64,000 nucleotides of DNA from Branchiibius hedensis (GCF_900108585.1 NZ_UESZ01000001.1:3410001-3474000), one strand, 5' to 3'; positions 17,565-26,295 are shown, counted from the stretch's first letter. A program made the numbers and translations. Notes: generated by a model not told the origin, from the letters alone.

Positions 17565-18428
17565 ATGCGGGAGAACGGGATGAGCACCACACGCAAGGCC
17601 CTGGGCGCGGTTGGCGCGTTCAGCGTGATTGCCGCCGGAATGGTGGCCCAGGGAGCGCCGGCGCAGGCTGCTGGTCGCAACGGTGTCTGTGATAGCGGTG
17701 AGTTCTGTTACTACTACAACTCCGGTCAGGCGGGGTCGGTGTCGGACTTCACGTCGTCGCTGGCGGACTACGGGGCAACCCAGCCGTCCTGTTATGACTT
17801 CAAGGGTGCGGGTGCCGGCAAGGGCAAGTGCCTCAAGAACCAGGCGGCTTCGGCGTGGAACCGCACGTCCAAGACGGTGCGGGTCTACTACAACAGCAAC
17901 TACGGCGGGAAGTACCTGGACATCAAGGCCGGTGCGAAGGTCAACCTGGGTGCGCTGAAGAACCAGAACGCCTCGCACAAGATCGGTGTCTCCGCGACCA
18001 AGTCCAACAAGGAGGTCGCCTTCGACTTCTTCGTGGGCAAGGGACTCACCGCGCGGCAGTCCGCGGGCATCGTCGGCAACCTCGTGGTCGAGTCAGGAGT
18101 GGATCCCACGATCAAGCAGATCGGCGGCGGCCCGGGCCGGGGCATCGCGCAGTGGAGTGTTGGCGGCCGGTGGGATCACGACAGCAAAGACAACGTGATC
18201 TGGTACGCCGGGCAGAAGGGCACCAGCTCGCTGAGCTTGTCGACACAGCTGAATTTCACCTGGTACGAGCTGAATACGTTCTCGACCTACGGTCTGTCCT
18301 CCCTGAAGGGGACCACGACCATCTCCAGCGCCACCACGACGTTCATGAGCAAGTTCGAGCGATGCGGTGCCTGCAACTCCACCGCGCGGGTCAACGCGGC
18401 GACCGATGTCTACAACCAGTACCACTGA
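17565..18428 (+). CDS. Secreted I36-domain protein with phage-tail-lysozyme-like C-terminus
   Basis: 287 residues. A Sec signal peptide with AQAAG cleavage (about residue 35) precedes a peptidase-inhibitor-I36/beta-gamma-crystallin-like domain (about residues 36-142) with four Cys and the GVCDSGEFCYYYNSGQAG opening. The C-terminal half (about 148-287) has LTARQSAGIVGNLVVESGV with the catalytic-type Glu and GGGPGRGIAQWS, which matches the Phage_lysozyme2 (tail lysozyme) fold acting on peptidoglycan. It therefore probably binds and cuts cell wall outside the cell. It is followed 19 bp later by a paralogue sharing the first half and carrying a different hydrolase. Confidence 0.8.
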   Translation: MRENGMSTTRKALGAVGAFSVIAAGMVAQGAPAQAAGRNGVCDSGEFCYYYNSGQAGSVSDFTSSLADYGATQPSCYDFKGAGAGKGKCLKNQAASAWNRTSKTVRVYYNSNYGGKYLDIKAGAKVNLGALKNQNASHKIGVSATKSNKEVAFDFFVGKGLTARQSAGIVGNLVVESGVDPTIKQIGGGPGRGIAQWSVGGRWDHDSKDNVIWYAGQKGTSSLSLSTQLNFTWYELNTFSTYGLSSLKGTTTISSATTTFMSKFERCGACNSTARVNAATDVYNQYH

Positions 18429-18447
18429 TCGCAACGGAGGAATGATG

Positions 18448-19287
18448 ATGAAAACGACTGCTACCAAACGAGTTCTGGGCGTCCTCGGCGTCGCCGGTGT
18501 CGTAGCTGGCGGGATGCTGGCGCAGGGAGCGCCGGCGCAGGCTGCGGGTCGCAACGGTGTCTGTGACAGTGGCGAGTTCTGTTACTACTACAACTCCGGC
18601 CAGGCGGGGTCGGTGTCGGACTTCACCGGCTCACTTGCGGACTACGGGACAACCCAGCCGTCCTGTTACGACTTCAAGGGTGCTGGTGCCGGCAAGGGCA
18701 AGTGCATCAAGAACCAAGCGGCCTCGGCATGGAACCGCACGTCCAAGACGGTGCGCGTGTATTACAACAGCAACTACGGCGGGAAGTACCTGGACATCAA
18801 GGCCGGTGCGAAGGTGAACCTGGGTGCGCTGAAGAACCAGAACGCCTCGCACAAGATCGGCGTCAGCACCGGCGGCGGTTCCTACACACCGAAGGACGAC
18901 TACCCGTACAAGGGCGCGACCAGCGGCGTCGACCCGTGGAACTTCTACAAGGGCCAGTGCACGAGTTTCGCTGCCTGGACGGTCAATTCGCGCCTCGGGA
19001 TCAAGTTCAGCAACTCCTACAAGGGCCAGCACTGGGGCAATGCGATCAACTGGGACAACGCGGCCCGGGCCGCCGGGATCCCGGTGAGCGGTACCCCCAA
19101 GGCCGGGGACATCGCCGTACGCAACAGCGGTACCTATGGCCACGTTGCGTTCGTCACCAAGGTCAACAGCAACGGGACCGTCGAGGTCGACGAGTACAAC
19201 TTCGTCCACAAGGACGCCTACGACCACCGCACGGCCTCGGTGGGCAGCGGCACGAACTCGTTCGACGCGTTCATCCACTTCAAGTAG
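18448..19287 (+). CDS. Secreted I36-domain protein with CHAP amidase/peptidase C-terminus
   Basis: 279 residues from the third of three ATGs, 7 nt after a strong CGGAGG; the first at 18442 is too close to it. The signal peptide and I36-type domain are almost identical to the upstream gene's. The C-terminal domain is CHAP: GQCTSFAAWTVNSRLG carries the catalytic Cys, YGHVAFVTKVNSNGTVEVDEYN carries the His and the polar third residue. CHAP enzymes cut peptidoglycan stems or crossbridges. The pair looks like a duplicated targeting module joined to two different wall-cutting activities. Confidence 0.87.
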   Translation: MKTTATKRVLGVLGVAGVVAGGMLAQGAPAQAAGRNGVCDSGEFCYYYNSGQAGSVSDFTGSLADYGTTQPSCYDFKGAGAGKGKCIKNQAASAWNRTSKTVRVYYNSNYGGKYLDIKAGAKVNLGALKNQNASHKIGVSTGGGSYTPKDDYPYKGATSGVDPWNFYKGQCTSFAAWTVNSRLGIKFSNSYKGQHWGNAINWDNAARAAGIPVSGTPKAGDIAVRNSGTYGHVAFVTKVNSNGTVEVDEYNFVHKDAYDHRTASVGSGTNSFDAFIHFK

Positions 19288-19313
19288 GACGCGCTCGGTC
19301 GGTAGGGACCGAC

Positions 19314-19348
19314 GTACCCCGTCGCTGGTGTGCACAGCGGCGGGGTAC
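19314..19348. terminator. Hairpin terminator between convergent genes
   Basis: A 14-bp stem with one mismatch (19314-19327 and 19335-19348) and a 7-nt loop, placed between the stop codons of the CHAP gene and the leftward membrane-protein gene, so it can serve both. Confidence 0.7.
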
Positions 19349-19374
19349 GCCGCAGCACCGGCCGCTTCGGCGCG

Positions 19375-20124
19375 CTATTCCAGGAAGGCGGCCTCGGCGG
19401 TTGCCGCCTCCGGTGCGTCGATGCGCAGCACGTTGTCGTTGGTCAGGTAGCCCGCTCGCTTGGCCAGGGTGCGTGAGCGCTGGACGAACCAGATCTGCCA
19501 CGCGACCAGGATCAGGAACGTCACCACGGTGATGGCCGTCGTACTGGCTACTGCTACATCGAGATTCACGGTGTAGATCAGCCAGAGGCGCAGGATGGAT
19601 TCGAGGATCAGACCGATGCCCCACACGCACGCCATCACGTAGAACCCGATCCGGAAGTTCTGGGACACGGCCCAGCCGCGTTCGAGTTCACCGCGGGCCT
19701 GAACGTCCTTGCCGGCCAAGCGTTTGCCGACCATGAAGGTGATCGGGTGTTTGACGGCGGCGGATCCGATCATGACCAGGCCACCGGCGATCGTGGCGGC
19801 TGCGCCTTTGGCGAGCATGAACCGGGGGTCGCCGGTGACCAGCGACAACGCCAGGCCGCCGGCGAAAACCACCAGCATGAAGACGGAGAAGCCGTCGAGT
19901 TCGCCGTTCTTGCGGATCAGCCAGACCATCCGGATGCCAGCAGCGATCGTGGCGATGAACAGCGACGGGGTCATGCCGATGTGCGCCAGCCGGGCCAGGT
20001 AGTAGGCGACCAGCGGGATCGCGACGTCCAGCGCCATCATGGTGCCGAGGCCGCGCATCGCGATGGTGCTGGCATAGCGACCGCCGTCAGCCATCATCTC
20101 GTTGACGGTGCGGATGGGGTGCAC
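19375..20124 (-). CDS. VC0807-like integral membrane protein
   Basis: 249 residues from a GTG with AGGAG 7 nt upstream. Seven hydrophobic helices; segments such as DVAIPLVAYYLARLAHIGM, RMVWLIRKNGELDGFS and TGDPRFMLAKGA match the VC0807 family, distantly like intracellular septation protein A. The function of the family is not established. Single gene, divergent from the DUF1801 gene. Confidence 0.7.
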   Translation of the reverse strand: MHPIRTVNEMMADGGRYASTIAMRGLGTMMALDVAIPLVAYYLARLAHIGMTPSLFIATIAAGIRMVWLIRKNGELDGFSVFMLVVFAGGLALSLVTGDPRFMLAKGAAATIAGGLVMIGSAAVKHPITFMVGKRLAGKDVQARGELERGWAVSQNFRIGFYVMACVWGIGLILESILRLWLIYTVNLDVAVASTTAITVVTFLILVAWQIWFVQRSRTLAKRAGYLTNDNVLRIDAPEAATAEAAFLE

Positions 20125-20171
20125 GTGGCGCTCCTGCGTCGGTGGGGTGTGACCTAGGCCATACTGCCAGG

Positions 20172-20537
20172 GTGGCGGACTCTGTGGCGGACTACCTGGC
20201 GAGCGCTCCCGAGGCAGGTCGGGGGTGGCTGCGTGAGTTCTGGGCGTACGTCGACGCGCACTACCCGACGGTGCCGCTCGTGATGTTCCGGGGAGTGCCG
20301 ATGTATAAATTCGAGGATTCCTACCTCAAGGGGTACGTGATGTTCACGGCCGCCAAAACCCATTTCGCGACGCACGCCATCGACTTCGACCTGGTGTCGG
20401 AGTATCGCGCGCGGATCCCGGGGGCAGCCGGTGGCAAGGGCAACGTGGCGGTGAAGTACCCGAACGTCGCCGCGCAGCCGCTGCTCAAGGAGTTCGTCGA
20501 CGCGGTGATGGCGCGGCACGAGGTCCCGCGCGTTTAG
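20172..20537 (+). CDS. DUF1801 (YdhG-like) protein
   Basis: About 121 residues from a GTG preceded by AGG. YLASAPEAGRGWLREFWAYV, VMFRGVPMYKF and YVMFTAAKTHFATHAIDF mark the DUF1801 fold, a small protein related to frataxin-like/iron chaperone-type folds with unproven roles. The stop overlaps the end of the doc-like toxin on the other strand by 4 bp. Confidence 0.75.
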   Translation: MADSVADYLASAPEAGRGWLREFWAYVDAHYPTVPLVMFRGVPMYKFEDSYLKGYVMFTAAKTHFATHAIDFDLVSEYRARIPGAAGGKGNVAVKYPNVAAQPLLKEFVDAVMARHEVPRV

Positions 20538-20923
20538 GGCCTTGAGGAGGGCTCGGTGAGTTCGCGCAGCCGCGCAGCAATGTCGGCAACTCCGCTCAAC
20601 TCGTCTGTCGCGACGGCGATGACGAGGTCGAACCGTTCGTCCTGCGTGGCGGTCACTCGCCAACCGTTCATCGCGAGGAAGAGCAACGTGGAGATCAGCG
20701 CGGTTCGCTTCTTGCCGTCCTGGAAGGCGTGGTTCTTGACCAGCGACTCCAAGAGCGCCGCCGCCTGTTCGTGGGTGTCGGGGTAGGCGGGGTCACCGAA
20801 GACCGTGGCCTGCGGGCGGAAGATCGCGGACTCGAGCAGTCCGGCATCGAGGACGACCGGTTCTTGCCCGAGGGCGGCGGTTCCGGCAGCGAGGATGTCG
20901 TCCAGTGTGAGGAAGTCGGTCAC
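20534..20923 (-). CDS. doc: Doc-type (Fic/death-on-curing) toxin
   Basis: 129 residues. The Fic/Doc core motif HAFQDGKKRT (about residues 65-74) is the active site: Doc kinases use HxFx(D/N)xNKR to phosphorylate EF-Tu and arrest translation. Here the Asn of NKR is Lys, so activity is not assured. FRPQATVFGDPAYPD before it and AMNGWRV after it are the usual Doc flanks. It is the second gene after its antitoxin, 2 bp apart. Other Fic-type modifications cannot be excluded. Confidence 0.88.
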   Translation of the reverse strand: MTDFLTLDDILAAGTAALGQEPVVLDAGLLESAIFRPQATVFGDPAYPDTHEQAAALLESLVKNHAFQDGKKRTALISTLLFLAMNGWRVTATQDERFDLVIAVATDELSGVADIAARLRELTEPSSRP

Positions 20924-20925
20924 GA

Positions 20926-21126
20926 TCAGGCATCGGCCAAGCGGTCAAGTACCTCGCGGTTTTCGACGACCAATCGTTCCAGAAGCGCATCGCGGCGAGC
21001 GGTTCGGGCTGCCGTGTACTGCTCGATCGCCTCGACCGCGACGGCATGCATCGAGCGACCTTCGTGCTCGGCCGTCTTGCGAAGAGCAGCGGTCTGATCG
21101 TCGGTCAGCCGTAGTGTCATGGCCAT
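20926..21126 (-). CDS. Ribbon-helix-helix antitoxin
   Basis: 66 residues (or 64 from the second ATG). MTLRLTDDQTAALRKTAEHE is an Arc/CopG-type ribbon-helix-helix start and GRSMHAVAVEAIEQYT is the second helix. The C-terminal helix is the likely toxin-neutralising part. Classical Doc is paired with Phd; here a ribbon-helix-helix protein takes that place. Located 2 bp before the toxin gene, it should autorepress through the adjoining palindrome. Confidence 0.83.
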   Translation of the reverse strand: MAMTLRLTDDQTAALRKTAEHEGRSMHAVAVEAIEQYTAARTARRDALLERLVVENREVLDRLADA

Positions 21127-21134
21127 GGGCCGAT

Positions 21135-21150
21135 GATACCGAGTGGTATC
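21135..21150. promoter_or_regulatory. Predicted antitoxin operator
   Basis: GATACC-GAGT-GGTATC is a perfect 6-bp inverted repeat 9 bp upstream of the antitoxin start; a further AGTATC half-site lies at 21155-21160, as expected for a ribbon-helix-helix autorepressor. Confidence 0.65.
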
Positions 21151-21237
21151 GCGCAGTATCAATCCAATTTTTGCGACACGATCGGGTTCGCTAGGGATAT
21201 ATCGGGCGGACGCTAGATTCGCGTATACGGTGCGATC

Positions 21238-22434
21238 GTGGACCCGATCCGTAACCCGTACGCGCCCGGCGCCGGGCAGCGACCGCCGGAGTTGGCCGGT
21301 CGCGATGAGCAGTTGTCGACCTTCGCGATCACCCTGGAACGCGTCGCCCGAGGGCGTCCGGAGCGGTCGGTGGTGCTGATCGGATTGCGGGGTGTCGGCA
21401 AGACGGTGCTGCTGAACGCGTTGCGCTCCTCGGCGGTGCGGGCGGGGTGGGGCACCGGCAAGCTCGAGGCCCGTCCGGAGCAGCGACTGCGCCGACCGCT
21501 GTCCTCGGCGCTGCACCAGGGGTTGCGTGAGCTCGGAGCATCCGGGCCGGTCTTCGATCAGGTGCTCGGGGTGGTGAAGGCCTTCGCACAACGCGAGGCC
21601 GGACCGAACGCCAAGTTGCGGGACAAGTGGAGCCCGGGGATCGACGTACCTGCGGTATCCGGACGTGCAGACTCCGGTGACATCGAGATCGACCTGGTCG
21701 AATTGCTCTCAGACGTGGGCGGATTCGCCTCGGACGTCGGTCGCGGGGTGGCGATCTTCATCGACGAGATGCAGGACTTGCACCCCGAGGACGTGTCGGC
21801 GCTGTGCGCCGCGTGCCACGAGATCAGCCAGTCGGGGCTGCCGGTGCTGATCGTCGGAGCCGGGTTGCCGCACGTGCCGGCAGTGCTGTCGGCGTCAAAG
21901 TCGTACAGCGAGAGGCTGTTTCGATTCGCGCGCATCGACCGGCTACCGCGTGCGGAGGCTGACCGCGCATTGGTGACGCCCGCCGAAGAGGAGGGCGCGG
22001 CGTACGAGCCGGAAGCATTGGAGGCGATGTACGCCGTGACGGGCGGCTATCCGTATTTCATCCAGGCGTACGGCAAGGTCGTGTGGGACGCGGCGACGGC
22101 CTCGCCGATCACGGCGGCCGACGTGGAGATGGCGGCGCCGATCGCGGAGGCGGAGCTGGCGGTGGGCTTCTTCGGCTCGCGGTTCGACCGGGCGACGCCG
22201 GGCGAGCGGGAGTATCTGCGGGCGATGGCTGACGCAGCACTGGCCCTGGAGGAGTTGGACGACACCGAGTCGGTGCCGACGTCCGAGGTGGCGGTCGTGC
22301 TGGGCCGCAAACCCCAATCCCTTTCTCCTGCAAGGGATGCGTTGTTGAAGAAGGGGCTGATCTACTCCGGGGAGCGTGGGCGGATCGCGTTCACGGTGCC
22401 GCACTTCGGGCAGTACCTGCGCTCGCATGCCTAG
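21238..22434 (+). CDS. AAA-family ATPase with Orc/MalT-like layout
   Basis: 398 residues from a GTG. Walker A is GLRGVGKTVLL (about residues 60-70), Walker B VAIFIDEMQDL (about 170-180), then a sensor-1-like VLIVGAG, a VTGGYPYFIQAYG lid region and a C-terminal winged-helix part (LGRKPQSLSPARDALLKKGLIY). This is the stand-alone P-loop ATPase type resembling Cdc6/Orc1-like or MNS-clade ATPases. It has no obvious partner gene in the window. A role in DNA-linked regulation or defence is inference. Confidence 0.75.
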   Translation: MDPIRNPYAPGAGQRPPELAGRDEQLSTFAITLERVARGRPERSVVLIGLRGVGKTVLLNALRSSAVRAGWGTGKLEARPEQRLRRPLSSALHQGLRELGASGPVFDQVLGVVKAFAQREAGPNAKLRDKWSPGIDVPAVSGRADSGDIEIDLVELLSDVGGFASDVGRGVAIFIDEMQDLHPEDVSALCAACHEISQSGLPVLIVGAGLPHVPAVLSASKSYSERLFRFARIDRLPRAEADRALVTPAEEEGAAYEPEALEAMYAVTGGYPYFIQAYGKVVWDAATASPITAADVEMAAPIAEAELAVGFFGSRFDRATPGEREYLRAMADAALALEELDDTESVPTSEVAVVLGRKPQSLSPARDALLKKGLIYSGERGRIAFTVPHFGQYLRSHA

Positions 22435-22476
22435 CTGGTTGCTCCGTTGCCCGAGCGGGTCCGGAGTGGGCGCGGC

Positions 22477-23265
22477 CTACACCAGTGACGCGCACTGGCC
22501 GAGCGCGCTTCCGCCCACCACGTTGACCGAACCCGGCGCGAACCCACCCGAGACACCGGGGGTCAGCCGGTAGCAGATGAGGTTCCGCTGGATCGTGTTC
22601 TTGACGATGAAGACGCCGGGGGCGCCCGGGTCAGGGTCGCTCAGCGCGATGTCGTACAGCAGGACGTTGCGGCCGACCTTGTTGAACATCACGCCGATCC
22701 ATTCGGTGTTCTGACCGGCGACGGTGATGTTGCGTCCGACGTTGTTGTTCTTGATCGACCACGGGATCACCGGTGAGCCACCGCCGAGCACCGCGACGTT
22801 GCCCCGGACGGTGACGCCGTTGAGCAGCACCACGGACGCCTTGAACGCGGTCACGTTGCCCTTGACCGAGATCGTCGAGTGGCCGGTCGGGTTGGTCTCG
22901 CATGGGTGAGCGGAGTTGCCGACGAGCTCAGCCGGTTGACAACCCAAGCCAAGCAACGAGCCTGAGCCGGCGGTGACATCGCCCCCCACGGTGATCGTGG
23001 CCGGTGCACTCTGGGCGTCAAAGGTCGCGTTGGATGCGACCCAGACGTTGCCGCGGACGGTGATCGTCGCGCCATCGGCAACCCCGCACTGACCCGTGAC
23101 CTTCAGGTTGGAGTAGGTGCCGGACGGGACGAGCCCGCCGGTGCAGGTGTACCCGGAGGAACCGCCGGGGCCGGGCACACACGCCATCGCCGCGCTGCCG
23201 GTCATCGCCAGTACGCCGGTCGTCGCCAGAGTGCCGATCACTTTGAATCGCATTGCACCATTCAT
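22477..23265 (-). CDS. Secreted repeat-rich (beta-helix-like) protein
   Basis: 262 residues with a Sec signal peptide (MNGAMRFKVIGTLATTG, cleavage near residue 27). The mature part carries repeated blocks of the form T-V-R-G-N-V (TVRGNVWV, SVKGNVTA, TVRGNVAV, KVGRNVLL) spaced about 20-40 residues, suggesting parallel-beta-helix strands. Cys pairs (CVPGPGG...CTGG, GCQP...PCET) could be disulfides. No catalytic motif is visible. The function is unknown; a surface or adhesion role is plausible. Confidence 0.65.
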   Translation of the reverse strand: MNGAMRFKVIGTLATTGVLAMTGSAAMACVPGPGGSSGYTCTGGLVPSGTYSNLKVTGQCGVADGATITVRGNVWVASNATFDAQSAPATITVGGDVTAGSGSLLGLGCQPAELVGNSAHPCETNPTGHSTISVKGNVTAFKASVVLLNGVTVRGNVAVLGGGSPVIPWSIKNNNVGRNITVAGQNTEWIGVMFNKVGRNVLLYDIALSDPDPGAPGVFIVKNTIQRNLICYRLTPGVSGGFAPGSVNVVGGSALGQCASLV

Positions 23266-23472
23266 CAGCCGTGCCTTTCTGGGGTGGGCCTTGGATAGGA
23301 GACGGGACCCGGCATCGGCCCGCAACGCCCGGCATGGGCAAGGAGCAGCCAATCTCGCCGCAGATACACGCCCGGCTGTTGCCGTGCCTGCCGGGCAGGT
23401 CTAGCGTCAGTCGCTGTGACCTGGCGCACAGCGTCGGCATAGCGAAACCCGACCTCGAAGGAGTGGTCCCTG
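23266..23472. other. Divergent intergenic region
   Basis: 207 bp between two oppositely oriented secreted-protein genes, with a good AAGGAG before the rightward ATG (about 23458-23463). No inverted repeat or confident promoter hexamer was seen. Confidence 0.4.
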
Positions 23473-25044
23473 ATGACCCCAGCCACCAGCCGCATGCGCA
23501 ACCGCAGCCTGGCCGCGATCTGTGCAGTAGGAATTGCCGGTGGTGGGTTCCTCGGCACCGCAACGATCGCGAAGGCGGCACCGGCCGCCGTACCTTCTGG
23601 CCCAATTGCGTTCTCAATCAAGTCGTTTGACGGTACGACGATCACGGGCAACTACTTCCGGTCACCCGCCAGCGACGGGCGCCGAGCACCCACGGTGTTG
23701 GAGGGCCCGGGCTGGGGCGGGGCGGCGCTGACGGACCCCACGGCAGGCACGAGCACCTCCGGCGGCACCATCGGCGTGGCGCCGCTGTTGGCCAACGGCT
23801 ACAACGTGGTCAGTTGGAACCCGCGAGGATTCCGTACGTCGACCGGTCAGGCGCAGGCCGACAGTCTGCTCTACGAGGGTCGCGACGTCTCGGCGATCCT
23901 GAACTGGGTGGCCCACCAGCCGTGGGCCCAGTTGGACCGTCCCGGCGACCCGGCCGTTGGGATGGTGGGCGGCTCGTACGGCGGCGGGGTGCAGTGGGCG
24001 GCCGCGGCCCTCGACCGACGGATCGACGCGATCGCCCCGGACATTTCGTGGAACTCGCTGACGACCAGCCTTTACCCCAACCGCACCGCGAAGTCCGGGT
24101 GGGCGACCTCGCTCTACCTCACGGCCGTCGGCGCGGGGCAGCGCAACAACCCCGTCATCGACACGACCTTCCAGCAGGCGGCCAGCTCGGTGACGATCTC
24201 CCAGCAGGGGATCAACTTCCTGGGTTCCTGGCAGCGCACGAACCTCGCCGCCTGGGTGCATGCGCCGGCGCTGATCCTGCAGGGCACGGTCGACACCCTG
24301 TTCCCCCTGGATGAGGCCGCGGCCAACTACGCAGCAGTCAGCCGCAACCGGGTGCCGGTCAAGATGGTGTGGTTCTGCGGCGGCCACGGCGTGTGCCTGA
24401 CCAACCCCGGCGACACCAGTGTCATCGAGCGGGACACCCTCGCCTGGCTGAACCGATACGTGAAGCGTCAGCGCGTGAGCACCGGCGCCGGGTTCGAGTG
24501 GGTGGACCAGAACGGGGTCTGGCACTCCGCCGCGTCGTACCGGCCGAACAAGGTCAGCCACCGCGGTGTGAGCGCTGGCGGGTCCGGAACGTTGTCGCTG
24601 GTGCCCACCGGTGGGTCGGGTCCCTACACCGGACCGGGTGCCTCCCAGTTGGGACCGATCGCGTCCCTCATCGCGACGAAAGCGCCGAACGCGGTCAACG
24701 TCCCCATCCAATTCAACCGCGCCACAAAGGTTCTCGGTGCACCTCGCCTTTCGGTGACCTATTCCGGTACGGCGCCCGGCAGCACCAACCGGGTCCTCGC
24801 CCAGATCGTCGACAACAGTACGGGCGTCGTGCTCGGCAGCCAGTTGACGCCGTTCCCGGTGACGCTGGACGGGCGCACGCACCGCGTGAGTGTCCCGATG
24901 GAGTACATCGCAGCCAGTGCGACCGCGGGTCAGAGCTTCACGCTGCAACTGGTCGCCAACAGCAGCCAGATCAACGTGCGCCCCAGCGGTGGTTCGGTGA
25001 CGTTCTCCAAGGTCTCCGTCACGTTGCCGGTCGCCGGACACTGA
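23473..25044 (+). CDS. Secreted CocE/NonD-type alpha/beta hydrolase
   Basis: 523 residues with a Sec signal peptide (cleavage near AKAAP, residue 36). An X-Pro dipeptidyl-peptidase (S15) fold follows: VSWNPRGFRTSTG, the nucleophile elbow MVGGSYGGGVQWAAA (about residue 160), the Asp in LILQGTVDTLFPLDEA and His in WFCGGHGVCL. After about residue 360 there is a C-terminal beta-sandwich-like region (NAVNVPIQFNRATKVLGAPRL), typical of S15 C-terminal domains. It would cut peptides or esters outside the cell. The upstream ribosome site is GAAGGAG. Confidence 0.85.
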   Translation: MTPATSRMRNRSLAAICAVGIAGGGFLGTATIAKAAPAAVPSGPIAFSIKSFDGTTITGNYFRSPASDGRRAPTVLEGPGWGGAALTDPTAGTSTSGGTIGVAPLLANGYNVVSWNPRGFRTSTGQAQADSLLYEGRDVSAILNWVAHQPWAQLDRPGDPAVGMVGGSYGGGVQWAAAALDRRIDAIAPDISWNSLTTSLYPNRTAKSGWATSLYLTAVGAGQRNNPVIDTTFQQAASSVTISQQGINFLGSWQRTNLAAWVHAPALILQGTVDTLFPLDEAAANYAAVSRNRVPVKMVWFCGGHGVCLTNPGDTSVIERDTLAWLNRYVKRQRVSTGAGFEWVDQNGVWHSAASYRPNKVSHRGVSAGGSGTLSLVPTGGSGPYTGPGASQLGPIASLIATKAPNAVNVPIQFNRATKVLGAPRLSVTYSGTAPGSTNRVLAQIVDNSTGVVLGSQLTPFPVTLDGRTHRVSVPMEYIAASATAGQSFTLQLVANSSQINVRPSGGSVTFSKVSVTLPVAGH

Positions 25045-25098
25045 GCGGGGCCTGCGGGCGGGCGTGCGAAACTGGGGGTTCAGGACCCAGGAGGATGA

Positions 25099-26283
25099 GT
25101 GCCCTCGGAGGATCGGGACGTGGTGACCCAGGGGGTCCAGCGCGCTCGCGAACTGGCTGACGACTGGCAACGGTTACGGGCTGGGATCTGCCGCCGGTGC
25201 GGCGCGCCTGCGGGCACGCTGAAGTCGTTGTGCGCTGCCTGCGCCGCGCAACGAACGGTGGTCCGCCGTGACTACCGGATCGCTGCAGCGCAACGCAGTT
25301 CGGCCGGGTCGGTGACCATGCAGCACTGGTTGGAACTGCATCGCTGGGTCACCAGCCAGGGTTTCGGGCTCAAGGAGATCGCGGGCAACGACAACGAGTT
25401 CGCAGGACGGTGGCTGGCCAGTTCGGTTGATCTGGCGATCGCCACCGGCGAGGTCGACGGGGATGACGTGACCCAGTTCGAAGCGTCAGCGGCTCTCCTG
25501 CCCGTCTCGCAGGAAACCATTGCGACACAACGCAATCGGCTAATCCGGGCCAAATGGTTCCTCGACCTGCAACACGGATACCTGCCGCTGGTCCCCACGA
25601 GTTTCCCGCTCACCACCGGCGAGGTCTGCTACCTGGACGCGCCGGTCGCGCTGCACACCTTCGCCGACCAGAGCCGGTCCATCACGAGTCGGTTGATCCT
25701 CACCAACCACCGACTGGTCCTGGGTGCGCGCGAAATGCCGCTGATCGCCGTACGTCGAGCAGTGCCTTATCGCGACGCCGTCGTGTTGGAGCCGTTCACC
25801 GAGGGCTACTTCGTGGCCTATGACCCTCAGTGGGTGATCGCGTTGATCAACGCCACCCTGCAGGTCGGGCGCGGCGAGCTGACGGCGAAGGGGAACCGGC
25901 GGCCGATCCCCCAGCCGGTCGGCGCGGTCGCGGCGGCCGCAACCGCCCTGGAGGAAGGCGACCGCGTCGACGACGCGGCGCTGGTCCGCTCCCTGGCGGA
26001 CCGGTGGGGTCACCTGTCGCCGGAGCTGCAAGTGCGCGCCGAGCGCGCGGCCGAGGCGATCCGCGGCACGTACGCCGTGTTGCAGCATCTGCCTCCCGAC
26101 GCCCGCACGCGGAACGGCGACGACGGATTCACGCCCGCTCAGAACGCCGAAGTCTCCATCGACAACGCGATGCGTGCGCTCAGCGGCATCCTGCTCAGCG
26201 AGTACGAGCAGCACGCCGATCAACTCGAGGCGTTGCGGCATTACACGTCGCAGTGGTCGGACAGCGGCGACCTCACGCTGTAG
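25099..26283 (+). CDS. Uncharacterised zinc-ribbon and PH-like domain protein
   Basis: 394 residues from a GTG. A four-Cys ribbon (CRRCGAPAG...LCAACAAQ, about residues 32-55) is followed by a helical region, then a PH/GRAM-like beta fold (SRSITSRLILTNHRLVLGAR) and a C-terminal helical Glu/Ala-rich part. No enzyme motif is visible. The ribbon plus PH-like pattern resembles actinobacterial proteins of unknown role. Cytoplasmic; no signal or membrane helix. Confidence 0.65.
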   Translation: MPSEDRDVVTQGVQRARELADDWQRLRAGICRRCGAPAGTLKSLCAACAAQRTVVRRDYRIAAAQRSSAGSVTMQHWLELHRWVTSQGFGLKEIAGNDNEFAGRWLASSVDLAIATGEVDGDDVTQFEASAALLPVSQETIATQRNRLIRAKWFLDLQHGYLPLVPTSFPLTTGEVCYLDAPVALHTFADQSRSITSRLILTNHRLVLGAREMPLIAVRRAVPYRDAVVLEPFTEGYFVAYDPQWVIALINATLQVGRGELTAKGNRRPIPQPVGAVAAAATALEEGDRVDDAALVRSLADRWGHLSPELQVRAERAAEAIRGTYAVLQHLPPDARTRNGDDGFTPAQNAEVSIDNAMRALSGILLSEYEQHADQLEALRHYTSQWSDSGDLTL

Positions 26284-26295
26284 ACGTTCGGACCT

